Below, one piece after another: positions 8,167 through 16,273 of a DNA stretch of 19,526 nt (its first letter is position 1; every line of letters begins with the position of its first letter). The position numbers were made by a program, and so were the translations under genes. The DNA lies in NCBI GenBank assembly GCA_029880755.1, contig JAOUNW010000016.1:1-19526 (forward strand), in the 5' to 3' direction. The stretch is from Gammaproteobacteria bacterium. Lineage in GTDB: Bacteria; Pseudomonadota; Gammaproteobacteria; Acidiferrobacterales; SZUA-150. The notes under the pieces were generated by a model. It did no database searches. It was not told the origin of the DNA and saw nothing but the letters and a program-made list of their open reading frames with translations.

Positions 8167-9582
8167 ATGGCTACTTCAGAAACCTACAACTATAAAGTTG
8201 TGCGCCAGTTCGCCATTATGACGATTGTCTGGGGTATCGTCGGCATGGCAGTAGGCGTTTTTATTGCTGCGCAAATGGCCTGGCCGGTACTGAATTTTGA
8301 TGTGCCCTGGCTGACTTTCAGCCGTTTGCGGCCGTTGCATACCAACGCCGTGATTTTTGCTTTTGGCGGTAGCGCATTGTTTGCGACGTCTTATTATGTT
8401 GTGCAGCGCACCTGCCATGTACGTCTGTTCAGTGACGGTTTGGCGGCATTTACCTTCTGGGGTTGGCAACTGGTGATATTGTCGGCGGCCATTACCTTGC
8501 CTTTAGGGATTACTTCAGCAAAGGAATACGCAGAGCTGGAATGGCCTATCGATGTATTGATAGCTGTTGTCTGGGTGGCTTACGCCATAGTCTTTTTTGG
8601 TACCATTATTAAGCGTAAGACGCCGCACATCTATGTTGCCAACTGGTTTTACGGCGGCTTCATTGTTACGGTTGCGGTGTTGCATATCGTTAATAGCGCA
8701 GCATTACCCGTCAGCTTTTTGAAATCCTATTCTGCCTATGCCGGTGTTCAGGATGCCATGGTGCAGTGGTGGTATGGGCACAATGCGGTAGGATTTTTCC
8801 TGACAGCTGGATTTCTGGGCATTATGTATTACTTCGTGCCCAAGCAGGCTAATCGTCCCGTTTATTCCTATCGCTTATCAGTCGTGCATTTCTGGGCGTT
8901 GGTATTTACTTACATTTGGGCAGGACCGCACCACTTACACTATACGGCGCTTCCCGATTGGACCCAGTCTCTTGGTATGGTGTTCTCATTAATTCTGCTG
9001 GCTCCCAGTTGGGGTGGAATGATTAACGGTATCATGACTCTGTCCGGTGCCTGGGAAAAACTGCGTACTGACCCGGTGTTACGTTTCCTTATTGTTTCCG
9101 TTTCTTTCTATGGTATGTCCACTTTCGAAGGCCCGATGATGGCAATCAAGACCGTAAATGCACTTTCTCATTACACTGACTGGACTATCGGCCACGTCCA
9201 TTCCGGTGCACTGGGTTGGGTGGCCATGATTTCCATCGGTGCCATGTATTATCTGTTGCCGCGTTTGTTCGGTCGTGAATTGTATAGCCTCAAATTGGTG
9301 GAAGTGCATTTTTGGGTGTCCACCATTGGTATCGCCTTGTACATCGTGGCCATGTGGGTGTCCGGCATTATGCAGGGCTTGATGTGGCGTGCAGTGAATG
9401 CTGACGGCACGCTTACCTACAGTTTTGTAGAGAGCGTCCAGGCCATGCATCCATTCTATATCATCCGTTTTTCAGGCGGCGCTTTGTTCCTCATCGGCAT
9501 GCTGGTGATGGCATATAACATTTGGCGCACAATAGATGGCGCCAAGCCGGTAACCGCGGCTATTCCGGCGCCAGCGCACTAA
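8167..9582 (+). CDS. ccoN: CcoN, cbb3-type cytochrome c oxidase subunit I
   Basis: The 471-residue, about 12-helix subunit carries the oxygen-reducing centre of the cbb3 oxidase. Visible ligands are H58 in RPLHTNAVIF (low-spin haem b), H205 in WWYGHNAVGFF with H255 and H256 in WAGPHHLHYT (CuB), and H343 and H345 in DWTIGHVHSGALGW (the haem pair). Y249, just before WAGPHH, occupies the place of the tyrosine that is cross-linked to a CuB histidine in cbb3 enzymes. E321 in FEGPMM is also conserved. GGGAGA ends 3 bases before the ATG. The length is usual for the family. Its stop overlaps the ribosome site of ccoO. Confidence 0.98.
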   Translation: MATSETYNYKVVRQFAIMTIVWGIVGMAVGVFIAAQMAWPVLNFDVPWLTFSRLRPLHTNAVIFAFGGSALFATSYYVVQRTCHVRLFSDGLAAFTFWGWQLVILSAAITLPLGITSAKEYAELEWPIDVLIAVVWVAYAIVFFGTIIKRKTPHIYVANWFYGGFIVTVAVLHIVNSAALPVSFLKSYSAYAGVQDAMVQWWYGHNAVGFFLTAGFLGIMYYFVPKQANRPVYSYRLSVVHFWALVFTYIWAGPHHLHYTALPDWTQSLGMVFSLILLAPSWGGMINGIMTLSGAWEKLRTDPVLRFLIVSVSFYGMSTFEGPMMAIKTVNALSHYTDWTIGHVHSGALGWVAMISIGAMYYLLPRLFGRELYSLKLVEVHFWVSTIGIALYIVAMWVSGIMQGLMWRAVNADGTLTYSFVESVQAMHPFYIIRFSGGALFLIGMLVMAYNIWRTIDGAKPVTAAIPAPAH

Positions 9583-9596
9583 GGAGGCAGAGAGTT

Positions 9597-10208
9597 ATGT
9601 CAGGCCATGAGAAAGTAGAAAAAAACCTGGGCTTACTGCTGATTCTGCTGGTACTGGTAATCAGTGTTGGTGGCTTGGTGCAGATAGTTCCGCTGTTTTT
9701 CCAGAAATCGACCACCGAAGCAGTAAGCGGGTTGAAACCGTACTCGGCGCTAGAGTTGGCCGGGCGCGATATTTATGTAAGGGAAAACTGCAACGTTTGT
9801 CACTCACAAATGATCAGACCATTTCGCGCGGAAACAGAGCGTTATGGACATTATTCTGTTGCCGGAGAATTTGTCTATGATAGACCGTTTCTGTGGGGAT
9901 CAAAGCGGACTGGCCCTGACCTGCATCGTGTCGGTGGTCGTTACAGTGACGACTGGCATCGTGTGCATATGATTAATCCGCGTGATGTAGTGCCTGAGTC
10001 CATAATGCCGGGATATCCCTGGCTGGAAGACACCCCGGCTGATGCCACCCATATCAAGAAGAAAATGAGTGTGTTGCGCACGCTGGGTCATCCCTATACC
10101 GAGGCCGAAATCGAAGAAGCGCCGAAGGCGCTGGAAAACAAAACGGAAATGGATGCGCTTATTGCTTATCTCCAGGGGCTGGGAACCTCGATCAAGGCCA
10201 GGAGGTGA
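9597..10208 (+). CDS. ccoO: CcoO, cbb3-type oxidase mono-haem cytochrome c subunit II
   Basis: The 203-residue protein has an N-terminal membrane anchor (about 11-35) and a periplasmic cytochrome c domain. Haem attachment is CNVCH (C65, C68, H69), and M137 in PESIMPGYPW is the expected sixth ligand. The sequence RTGPDLHRVGGRYSDDWH is characteristic of CcoO/FixO. An AAGGAGG at 9581-9587, overlapping the ccoN stop, places the start at the ATG at 9597 rather than at the in-frame ATG at 9522 inside ccoN. CcoO passes electrons from CcoP towards CcoN. Confidence 0.97.
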   Translation: MSGHEKVEKNLGLLLILLVLVISVGGLVQIVPLFFQKSTTEAVSGLKPYSALELAGRDIYVRENCNVCHSQMIRPFRAETERYGHYSVAGEFVYDRPFLWGSKRTGPDLHRVGGRYSDDWHRVHMINPRDVVPESIMPGYPWLEDTPADATHIKKKMSVLRTLGHPYTEAEIEEAPKALENKTEMDALIAYLQGLGTSIKARR

Positions 10209-10213
10209 TGCCA

Positions 10214-10387
10214 ATGGATATAACGTTAATTCAGAGCATTTGGACAGTGGTTGCATTCATCACTTTTATTGTCATTGTTTTGTGGGCATGGAGTTCTCAT
10301 CGCAAACAGGCATTTGAAGACGCTGCGCGTTTGCCGTTTGAAGAAGACGAGCACATGACTCCATCCGGAGAGAATAGACATGGCTGA
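10214..10387 (+). CDS. ccoQ: CcoQ, small cbb3 oxidase subunit
   Basis: The gene encodes a 57-residue single-helix protein (helix in SIWTVVAFITFIVIVLWAW) followed by a charged tail SSHRKQAFEDAARLPFEEDE, the usual CcoQ layout. CcoQ is thought to stabilise the assembled oxidase. AGGAGG at 10200-10205 ends 8 bases before the ATG at 10214, which is preferred over the GTG at 10205 and ATG at 10208 that overlap the ribosome site and the ccoO stop. The 3' end overlaps ccoP by 8 bases, indicating translational coupling. Confidence 0.93.
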   Translation: MDITLIQSIWTVVAFITFIVIVLWAWSSHRKQAFEDAARLPFEEDEHMTPSGENRHG

Positions 10388-11294
10388 TTTCGTAAGTAAT
10401 TTCTGGAGCTGGTTCATTATTATTCCAACTGTGGCGGGAATATTGGGTCTCGTTTGGTTAATCAGATGGATGAGCGAGAAGCCCGGTGCAGCGCCCGTTA
10501 AACCGGAATCCATGGGGCATGTCTGGGATGAGGACCTGCAGGAATTAAATAATCCACTGCCGCGCTGGTGGCTGGGCATGTTTTATATCACCCTGATTTT
10601 CGGTGCTGTGTATCTGGTACTTTATCCTGGCCTGGGAACTTTTAAAGGTATTCTCAACTGGACCCAGGTTGACCGGTATAACAAAGAAGTAGCGGATGCC
10701 GATAAACGTTTTAATCCTCTTTATGAGGGTTACCTGCAGGAGGACTTGCGCACATTGGTGCACAATCCCAAGGCCATGAAAACGGCAGCACGGTTGTTTA
10801 TGAATAACTGCACCATTTGCCACAGCTCTGATGCCGGCGGTTCGCCAGGATTTCCGAGCCTGCGTGACAAAGACTGGTTATACGGCGGCGAGCCCGAGAC
10901 TATCAAGCAGAGCATTATGAATGGACGCGCAGGTGTCATGCCAGCATGGAGCGCAGCCCTGGGGCGTGACGGTGTAGTCAATGTTGCGGAGTATGTTTTG
11001 AGTCTGAGCGGCCGCAAGGTAAATATCAATGCCGCCCAGGCAGGTGAAGAAAAATACAAACAAATGTGCGCGGGTTGTCATGGTACCGACGGCAAGGGTA
11101 ATACTGCCATGGGCGCCCCCAATCTGACGGACAATATCTGGCTCTACGGCGGTTCCCAAAAGACTGTGATCCAGTCCATCGAATTTGGACGTAAAGGCAA
11201 CATGCCGGCTCACAAGGATTTCCTGGGTGAGGCGAAGGCTCATTTGTTGGCAGCCTATGTATTCAGCTTGTCCACAGGAAATCTGGATAAGTAG
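10380..11294 (+). CDS. ccoP: CcoP, cbb3-type oxidase di-haem cytochrome c subunit III
   Basis: The 304-residue protein has two N-terminal membrane helices (about 8-30 and 62-82), the arrangement of longer CcoP forms, then two cytochrome c domains. Haem sites are CTICH (C144, C147, H148) and CAGCH (C230, C233, H234), with M187 in AGVMPAW and M275 in GNMPAH as probable axial ligands. DKDWLYGGEPETI and DNIWLYGGSQKTV show the internal duplication. It accepts electrons from soluble or membrane cytochrome c. A GGAGAG lies about 8 bases before the ATG, within the end of ccoQ. The operon's tight spacing ends here: a 118-base gap follows. Confidence 0.97.
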   Translation: MADFVSNFWSWFIIIPTVAGILGLVWLIRWMSEKPGAAPVKPESMGHVWDEDLQELNNPLPRWWLGMFYITLIFGAVYLVLYPGLGTFKGILNWTQVDRYNKEVADADKRFNPLYEGYLQEDLRTLVHNPKAMKTAARLFMNNCTICHSSDAGGSPGFPSLRDKDWLYGGEPETIKQSIMNGRAGVMPAWSAALGRDGVVNVAEYVLSLSGRKVNINAAQAGEEKYKQMCAGCHGTDGKGNTAMGAPNLTDNIWLYGGSQKTVIQSIEFGRKGNMPAHKDFLGEAKAHLLAAYVFSLSTGNLDK

Positions 11295-11382
11295 TTGTAT
11301 TTATGGAGTTTGTTGGTTTTGTGGCGGGTATATAAGCGTTCAATTATTGTGTCTTTGCGGGGGTTTGGATAGAGTAGCGAAA

Positions 11383-11396
11383 TTGACATATATCAA
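11383..11396. promoter_or_regulatory. One-mismatch Anr/FNR-type box immediately upstream of the 90-residue gene
   Basis: TTGACATATATCAA matches TTGAT-N4-ATCAA except for one base. It ends 16 bases before the ATG at 11413, too close for standard activation from -41.5, which would start transcription inside the gene. TATATC (11389-11394) within it could be a -10 with TTGGAT (11365-11370) as a weak -35, so the bound factor might instead block a local promoter. The first six bases also equal a -35 consensus (TTGACA) but no matching -10 follows. Actual binding is inferred. Confidence 0.45.
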
Positions 11397-11412
11397 TTCG
11401 GGGGAGATTGGT

Positions 11413-11685
11413 ATGCAAAACTCAGAGACTCCAACCATTCAGAAAGTGATCGCCATTCTGTGGCCCTCTTTCCTGATGTCAGGTGTGGCTACCACGTTTT
11501 TCTTTACGGCCTTCGATCCGGCAATGCTGTTGCTGGATACTGCATTTGCAGAGCTAAGCCGTTTGGGGGCCTATAGCATAGGTTTTTTCCTGTTCTGGCT
11601 TCTGACAGCTGCATCCTGTGTCCTCACCTGCTACTTCCAGCGTCCTTGCCTCTTTAAGAACCAGCCAAGCCAGCAACTTCAGTAG
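11413..11685 (+). CDS. Small two-helix membrane protein of unknown function between ccoP and ccoG
   Basis: The 90-residue product is not one I recognise. It has two predicted membrane segments, about 11-32 (KVIAILWPSFLMSGVATTFF) and 53-73 (AYSIGFFLFWLLTAASCVLT), joined by an acidic loop DPAMLLLDTAFAELSR. It ends with C69, C73 and C79 in a CVLTCYFQRPC cluster and a polar tail. GGGGAG at 11401-11406 sits 6 bases before the ATG at 11413, which fixes the start; the in-frame extension upstream would run into ccoP. It lies between ccoP and ccoG, with an Anr-type box ahead and a strong hairpin behind, so it may be its own transcription unit. An accessory role in oxidase assembly is possible from context only. 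Confidence 0.7.
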   Translation: MQNSETPTIQKVIAILWPSFLMSGVATTFFFTAFDPAMLLLDTAFAELSRLGAYSIGFFLFWLLTAASCVLTCYFQRPCLFKNQPSQQLQ

Positions 11686-11710
11686 TAACATTTTTTAAGG
11701 GGAATGCGGT

Positions 11711-11740
11711 ACTCAACAGGAGTGTATGCTCCTGTTGAGT
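11711..11740. terminator. Perfect 12-bp hairpin, possible terminator before ccoG
   Basis: ACTCAACAGGAG and CTCCTGTTGAGT are perfect inverted repeats around a 6-base TGTATG loop. The downstream run is short (GGCGTATTTT), so as an intrinsic terminator it is weaker than the stem suggests. It falls between the 90-residue gene and ccoG and would separate them, or act as an RNA stability element. A weak promoter (TTGAGT at 11735, TTTAAC at 11759) could restart transcription for ccoG. Confidence 0.55.
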
Positions 11741-11792
11741 GGCGTATTTTACTGTGGGTTTAACGTACACCTATGGGCGCTAGGCGTCCGGT

Positions 11793-13214
11793 ATGACTAT
11801 TTCCGTGACTGTAACGAACAACGACAAGGCGCAACACTCTGAACTGGAGCCATCTCTTTATGCCAAGCGGGAAAAAATTTATCCGCGGGAGGTTCACGGT
11901 ATTTTTGCCATGTGGCGCACTATTGGTGTCGTGGTGCTGCTCGGTATTTATTATGGTCTGCCCTGGATTCCATGGCAGGGGCGGCAGGCGGTTTTGTTTG
12001 ATCTGCCGGAACGTAAATTTTATATTTTCGAGTTAACCTTCTGGCCTCAGGATTTTCTGTATCTGGCCTTAATCTTAATTCTCGCTGCTTTATCCCTGTT
12101 TTTCTTTACCGCCCTGGCGGGCCGTTTGTGGTGCGGATACGCCTGTCCGCAGACAGTGTGGACGGAAGTATTTTTATGGATGGAGCGCAAGATCGAAGGC
12201 GACCGCATGAAACAGATGCGCCTGGACAAGGCGCCATGGTCTTTACACAAGCTCGCCTTAAAGACCGCCAAGCATACCGCCTGGATACTGTTTTCCGCTT
12301 ATACCGGTTTTACCTTTGTCGGCTATTTCACACCTATTGCTGGCATTGTCGACAAGATTGCTGTTTTGTCACTGGGTCCCTGGGAGACATTCTGGATTGT
12401 GTTTTACAGTTTCGCCACCTGGGGTAATGCCGGCTGGCTGCGGGAGCAGGTATGCATATACATGTGTCCCTATGCGCGGTTTCAAAGCGCCATGTTTGAC
12501 AAGGACACCCTGATTATTTCCTATGACAGTAGCCGCGGTGATCCCCGGGGTTCGCGCAAGCGTGGCGTTAGTGGAAAAGACAAGGGTCTGGGAGATTGCA
12601 TTGACTGTACCATGTGTGTCCAGGTATGCCCGACGGGCATCGATATCCGTGACGGTCTGCAATACCAATGTATTGCCTGCGCTGCCTGTATTGATGTGTG
12701 CAATGATGTTATGCAAAAAATGGGTTATGACAAAAACCTCATTCACTACACCACGGAAAATGCAGAACAGGGGAAAAGGGGCCATATTATTCGGCCCCGT
12801 ATGCTGGTGTATGGTGTATTGCTGTTGGGGTTTTCTGCTGCATTAGTCTATTCGATTTCGCAGCGCATCCCGCTGGAGATGGATGTTATCCGTGATCGCA
12901 ACACTCTTTTCCGTCAGACGCAGGAAGGTCTGGTGGAAAATATCTACACCATTAAATTATTAAACATGGATGATAAGCCTCATGTCTATGATCTCAAGGT
13001 AAGCGGTATTGACAATCTGCAACTGGAAACCAATGTTGAGGAAATACGTGTTCCTGCAGGAGAGGTCACCGAATTGCCTGTTTCAATCAGAGTCGACCCT
13101 ATGGATCTGCAAAAACGCAGTTCCAAGGTGGTGTTTTCCCTCAAGGCGACAGACAACGCTTCGTTGCATGTGGAAGAGGAAGCGCGTTTTGTCGGTCCTG
13201 GCTCTGTTCGCTGA
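11793..13214 (+). CDS. ccoG: CcoG, cbb3 oxidase accessory iron-sulfur protein (RdxA/FixG)
   Basis: The 473-residue protein is a polytopic membrane ferredoxin-like assembly factor, implicated in copper handling for cbb3 oxidase by reducing Cu(II). Membrane segments lie at about 42-60, 86-108, 160-182, 195-212 and 338-356. Conserved cysteine motifs are WCGYACPQTVW (C114, C118), CIYMCPYARFQ (C221, C225), and two 4Fe-4S sets, CIDCTMCVQVCP (C269, C272, C275, C279) and CIACAACIDVC (C293, C296, C299, C303). The C-terminal third is a periplasmic Ig-like domain. The start ATG has no clear Shine-Dalgarno. ccoH begins 8 bases downstream. Confidence 0.96.
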   Translation: MTISVTVTNNDKAQHSELEPSLYAKREKIYPREVHGIFAMWRTIGVVVLLGIYYGLPWIPWQGRQAVLFDLPERKFYIFELTFWPQDFLYLALILILAALSLFFFTALAGRLWCGYACPQTVWTEVFLWMERKIEGDRMKQMRLDKAPWSLHKLALKTAKHTAWILFSAYTGFTFVGYFTPIAGIVDKIAVLSLGPWETFWIVFYSFATWGNAGWLREQVCIYMCPYARFQSAMFDKDTLIISYDSSRGDPRGSRKRGVSGKDKGLGDCIDCTMCVQVCPTGIDIRDGLQYQCIACAACIDVCNDVMQKMGYDKNLIHYTTENAEQGKRGHIIRPRMLVYGVLLLGFSAALVYSISQRIPLEMDVIRDRNTLFRQTQEGLVENIYTIKLLNMDDKPHVYDLKVSGIDNLQLETNVEEIRVPAGEVTELPVSIRVDPMDLQKRSSKVVFSLKATDNASLHVEEEARFVGPGSVR

Positions 13215-13222
13215 TAGCACGC

Positions 13223-13747
13223 ATGTCCAGTGGCGCCCGAAAATGGTATCAGCAACCGCTAGTGTGGATGATTATCGCCATTCCAGGGTCCGCAGTTGTT
13301 GTGGGCATTTTTATGTTGCAGCTGGCGATTCGTTCCGATGATGGTCAGGTGGTGGATGATTATTATAAAAAAGGTAAAGCCATTAACCGGGTATTAAAAC
13401 GGGACAGGGAGGCGGCCCGTCTTGGACTGGAGGGAGCGATTGTCATTGCTATTGATGACAACTCGTTACACTTAACCTTGACACAAAAAAACCAGGCCCC
13501 TTTGCCAAACTTATTAGGCCTGAAATTACTGCATGCTACCCGGGGCAGTATCGATCAAGAGGTGAGTATGGTGCTTACACCGAAAGGGATTTATCGGGGA
13601 TTTTTCTCACCCATGCAACCAGGCCGCTGGTATGTACAATTGGAAACCGAGGAGTGGCGCATCCTCGGGGAATGGCAGTATCCGCAACAAACCAATGTAA
13701 TATTGCGACCTACCCCAATGGTGGAAGACGCCCCGAATACCAAGTAA
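13223..13747 (+). CDS. ccoH: CcoH/FixH family cbb3 oxidase assembly protein
   Basis: The 174-residue protein has one N-terminal helix (about 14-36, PLVWMIIAIPGSAVVVGIFM) and a periplasmic domain. VVDDYYKKGKAIN at 43-55 is the FixH-family hallmark, and GRWYVQLETEEWRILGEW near the end is also typical. CcoH stays associated with the oxidase during assembly and is needed for its stability in studied species. It starts 8 bases after ccoG and ends 9 bases before the TauE/SafE-type gene, so the three are probably one message. Confidence 0.92.
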   Translation: MSSGARKWYQQPLVWMIIAIPGSAVVVGIFMLQLAIRSDDGQVVDDYYKKGKAINRVLKRDREAARLGLEGAIVIAIDDNSLHLTLTQKNQAPLPNLLGLKLLHATRGSIDQEVSMVLTPKGIYRGFFSPMQPGRWYVQLETEEWRILGEWQYPQQTNVILRPTPMVEDAPNTK

Positions 13748-13756
13748 CCTTGGTCT

Positions 13757-14485
13757 ATGCCTCATGAGCTGACATTTGTTTCCGCCTTTCTCGTAGGACT
13801 GGTAGGATCCGTGCACTGCATTGGCATGTGCGGCGGCATTGTCAGCGCCCTGACATTAAGCGCTATTCACCAAGGCGCTACCAGTAAAAACACATGGCTG
13901 TATATCGTGCTCTATAACCTTGGCCGCATCAGTAGCTATGTAGCGGGGGGTATAGCAGGGGGATTTCTCGGGCAACAAATTCTGGATGTCATTTTCCTGC
14001 GCCATGCACAACTTGCCGCTAGCCTGTTGGCAAGCGGATTCATGATTGCCCTGGGTTTGTATGTTGCCGGCTGGTGGCCCGGCTTGATGAAAGTGGAACA
14101 ATTGGGACAGATTCTTTGGCGTTACATGGAGCCCCTGGGTCGCCGGTTTATCCCGGTCGCATCGGCATATCAGGCACTGTTGCTGGGTTTGATATGGGGT
14201 TGGTTGCCCTGCGGCATGGTGTATACCGCATTGGTGTGGTCACTGTCGGCGGGTGCCCCCCTGGATGGTGGTTTGTTAATGTTAGGCTTTGGCTTGGGGA
14301 CGCTACCGGTGCTGCTGATGATAGGTGGTTTTGCCGGCGTAGCGAGAGCCTTTTTACAGAAACCGGCGACGCGCCAACTGGCAGGAGCGGTGATTATCGT
14401 TTTAGCATGCCTGAGTCTATTGTGGCAATTGACTCAGAGCACCGTAACGGAAAGCGGCCCGGCCCATAGCCAACACAGGCACTGA
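13757..14485 (+). CDS. TauE/SafE-family (COG2836-type) membrane protein of the cco cluster
   Basis: The 242-residue, roughly six-helix protein has an N-terminal VGSVHCIGMCGGIVSAL (C21, C25) and a mid-protein WGWLPCGMVYTALVW (C152). These are the signatures of the sulfite-exporter-like/DsbD-like family commonly found next to ccoGHIS genes. The cysteines, placed like those of DsbD/CcdA proteins, suggest thiol or copper handling rather than sulfite export; this is inference. The tail ends HSQHRH, a possible metal-binding end. It follows ccoH by 9 bases and is the last gene that clearly belongs to the oxidase cluster. Confidence 0.82.
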   Translation: MPHELTFVSAFLVGLVGSVHCIGMCGGIVSALTLSAIHQGATSKNTWLYIVLYNLGRISSYVAGGIAGGFLGQQILDVIFLRHAQLAASLLASGFMIALGLYVAGWWPGLMKVEQLGQILWRYMEPLGRRFIPVASAYQALLLGLIWGWLPCGMVYTALVWSLSAGAPLDGGLLMLGFGLGTLPVLLMIGGFAGVARAFLQKPATRQLAGAVIIVLACLSLLWQLTQSTVTESGPAHSQHRH

Positions 14486-14509
14486 TCGTGCTTAATCCGG
14501 AGGACAGCA

Positions 14510-14977
14510 TTGAAAATAGAGGAGGCCACACGCGAGTCTTTGCAGGAGATAAGTGAGCTGATAAAGCAATCTATTGTCACGCTTTGCCAAGCCGATCACC
14601 AAAACAAACCGGAACATCTGCAGGCGTGGCTAAGTGCGCGTGCCAGTGACAAATTGGCGCATGAGTTATTTGGTAATAATTCACGGGCGTTCACTTGCAG
14701 ACATGAAGGACGACTCGCTGGCGTGGTTAACATCAACACTACCGGAGAGATGACCCTGTGTTATGTGCATCCAGCCTATTCTGGAAGAGGTGTAGGAAGG
14801 TTGTTGTTGCAGGCAGCGGAGGAGCAGGCAATAAAATGGGGCCTGAAGCAAATCCATCTCGTTAGTACCCGAACTGCCCGGGAGTTCTATCTTTCGCAAG
14901 GGTTTGAGAGCAATGGCGAGGAGATATGCCACATCGGTATGCCGGGGTATCCTCTCTTAAAAGTAATACAAACCTAG
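14510..14977 (+). CDS. GNAT-family N-acetyltransferase
   Basis: The 155-residue protein has the acetyl-CoA binding motif A of GNAT enzymes, YVHPAYSGRGVGRLLLQ (GRGVG at 92-96), preceded by the strand GVVNINTTGEMTLC. Motif B follows in ARE-FYLSQGFESNGEE. The substrate cannot be told. The start is a TTG at 14510: GGAGG at 14499-14503 lies 6 bases upstream and no ATG or GTG is better placed. It begins 24 bases after the SafE-type gene, so read-through from the oxidase cluster is possible. Confidence 0.88.
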   Translation: MKIEEATRESLQEISELIKQSIVTLCQADHQNKPEHLQAWLSARASDKLAHELFGNNSRAFTCRHEGRLAGVVNINTTGEMTLCYVHPAYSGRGVGRLLLQAAEEQAIKWGLKQIHLVSTRTAREFYLSQGFESNGEEICHIGMPGYPLLKVIQT

Positions 14978-15004
14978 CAGTACCTGCCATAGGGAGCATC
15001 AACT

Positions 15005-15358
15005 ATGCCAACAGACCAAAAAATAGATTACCTGGAATTTCCCGCCGGCAATTTTGACGCTATTCAGTTCTTTTATGAAAAGGCCTTCAATTGGACGTTT
15101 ACCGACTATGGGCCGGACTACCGGGCATTTACTGATAAAAAAATCGACGGTGGTTTTTACAAATCAGAACAACAGTCATCCACTAAGAACGGTGCCGTAC
15201 TGGTTGTGCTGTATGCGTCTCAACTGGAAAAGACCCGGGACAGAATCGTTGCCAGTGGCGGCACAATCGTAAAAGAAATATTTTCCTTTCCCGGGGGCCG
15301 GCGCTTCCATTTCGCCGATCCCAACGGCAATGAACTGGCAGTGTGGTCGGACAACTGA
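15005..15358 (+). CDS. VOC-fold (glyoxalase/bleomycin-resistance-like) protein
   Basis: The 117-residue protein is one VOC domain: KIDYLEFPAGNFDAIQFFYE at the start, LEKTRDRIVASGGTIVKEIF in the middle and RRFHFADPNGNELAVWS at the end. Such small proteins dimerise and bind metal; the final E in GNELAVW and an early acidic residue are the likely ligands. Function is not predictable beyond the fold. AGGGAG at 14991-14996 sits 8 bases before the ATG. It lies 27 bases after the GNAT gene and just before the prenyltransferase. Confidence 0.88.
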   Translation: MPTDQKIDYLEFPAGNFDAIQFFYEKAFNWTFTDYGPDYRAFTDKKIDGGFYKSEQQSSTKNGAVLVVLYASQLEKTRDRIVASGGTIVKEIFSFPGGRRFHFADPNGNELAVWSDN

Positions 15359-15372
15359 TTCAATCTAATTCC

Positions 15373-16263
15373 ATGAAATCAGAAATAGTGTTACAGGCAA
15401 CCCGCCCGGCATTCCTGGTGCTAACACCGGCCTGTATTTTTCTGGGTTTAAGCGCAGCGATTGCAGGCCAGACCCTGGTAAGCCCGATGATGGCGTTTCT
15501 TGTTCTGGTGGGCGCCCTTTGTGCCCACGTTAGTGTGAACACCCTTAACGAATATTATGATTTTAAAAGCGGTCTTGATTTAAAGACAAACAAGACAAAA
15601 TTCAGCGGCGGTAGCGGCGCCTTGCCGGGTCATCCCCATATGGCAAAAGCGGTGCTAATGATTGGCCTTGGGTCGCTGGTACTAACGGTATTGATCGGGA
15701 TAGCCATTGTTGCGCTGCGGGGATTTCACATCCTCCCTGTCGGTATCGTTGGCGTATTACTAATCGTTACCTACACGCAATGGATTAACCGTTGGCCTTT
15801 TTTGTGTTTAATTACGCCGGGCCTGGGTTTCGGCATCTTGATGGTTGTTGGGACCGATGTGGCGTTGTCCGGTAGTTATTCCCAATTGCCCTGGCTTCTG
15901 TCTCTTGTCCCCTTTTTTCTCACCAACAATTTGCTTTTACTAAACCAATATCCGGACAGGGAAGCCGATGCCAGTGTTGGGCGTAATACCTTTCCTATTG
16001 CGTTCGGCGTGACGGCGAGCAATATGGTTTATGCCGCTTTCATGACAGCGGCGTATTTATTGATTCTGGTACTTACTGTTTCCGGGCGCATTCCAAGATT
16101 ATCCGCTATCGCTCTTGCACCGATGGTGCTGTCATTGTTCTCACTAGGCGGTGCGGTGAAGTATTCCTTCAACATTGCTGACCACCCACAATTTCTGGCC
16201 ACAAATGTCGCGGCAGCCATTCTTACACCAATTCTGCTGGGTATGGCGATCATCGTTGGTTAA
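15373..16263 (+). CDS. UbiA-family prenyltransferase (MenA-like)
   Basis: From the ATG at 15373 the product is 296 residues with about eight or nine membrane helices. Both aspartate-rich prenyl-diphosphate/Mg motifs are present: NEYYDFKSGLD (59-69) and NQYPDREAD (191-199). Between them, SGGSGALPG is like the MenA subgroup, which prenylates 1,4-dihydroxy-2-naphthoate for menaquinone. Other UbiA members remain possible, as no men or ubi gene is nearby. A GTG at 15343, overlapping the VOC gene by 16 bases, is an alternative start; neither has a strong ribosome site. It may be translationally linked to the VOC gene. Confidence 0.85.
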   Translation: MKSEIVLQATRPAFLVLTPACIFLGLSAAIAGQTLVSPMMAFLVLVGALCAHVSVNTLNEYYDFKSGLDLKTNKTKFSGGSGALPGHPHMAKAVLMIGLGSLVLTVLIGIAIVALRGFHILPVGIVGVLLIVTYTQWINRWPFLCLITPGLGFGILMVVGTDVALSGSYSQLPWLLSLVPFFLTNNLLLLNQYPDREADASVGRNTFPIAFGVTASNMVYAAFMTAAYLLILVLTVSGRIPRLSAIALAPMVLSLFSLGGAVKYSFNIADHPQFLATNVAAAILTPILLGMAIIVG

Positions 16264-16273
16264 TAGGGCTGCT

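Noticed and set aside
9079..9450. 123-codon minus-strand frame opposite ccoN
   Set aside because: It is a shadow of a strongly conserved membrane subunit, rich in histidine and proline, with no family resemblance or ribosome site.
9522..9596. N-terminal extension of CcoO inside ccoN
   Set aside because: The extension overlaps the end of ccoN. AAGGAGG at 9581-9587 and the family's normal N-terminus support the ATG at 9597.
11185..11412. Upstream in-frame extension of the 90-residue gene into ccoP
   Set aside because: It would overlap the CcoP coding end by over 100 bases in another frame, has no ribosome site, and the GGGGAG before 11413 marks the true start.
12369..12785. 138-codon minus-strand frame opposite ccoG
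   Set aside because: It lies wholly under the cysteine-rich core of CcoG, whose motifs are unambiguous, and has no supporting features.
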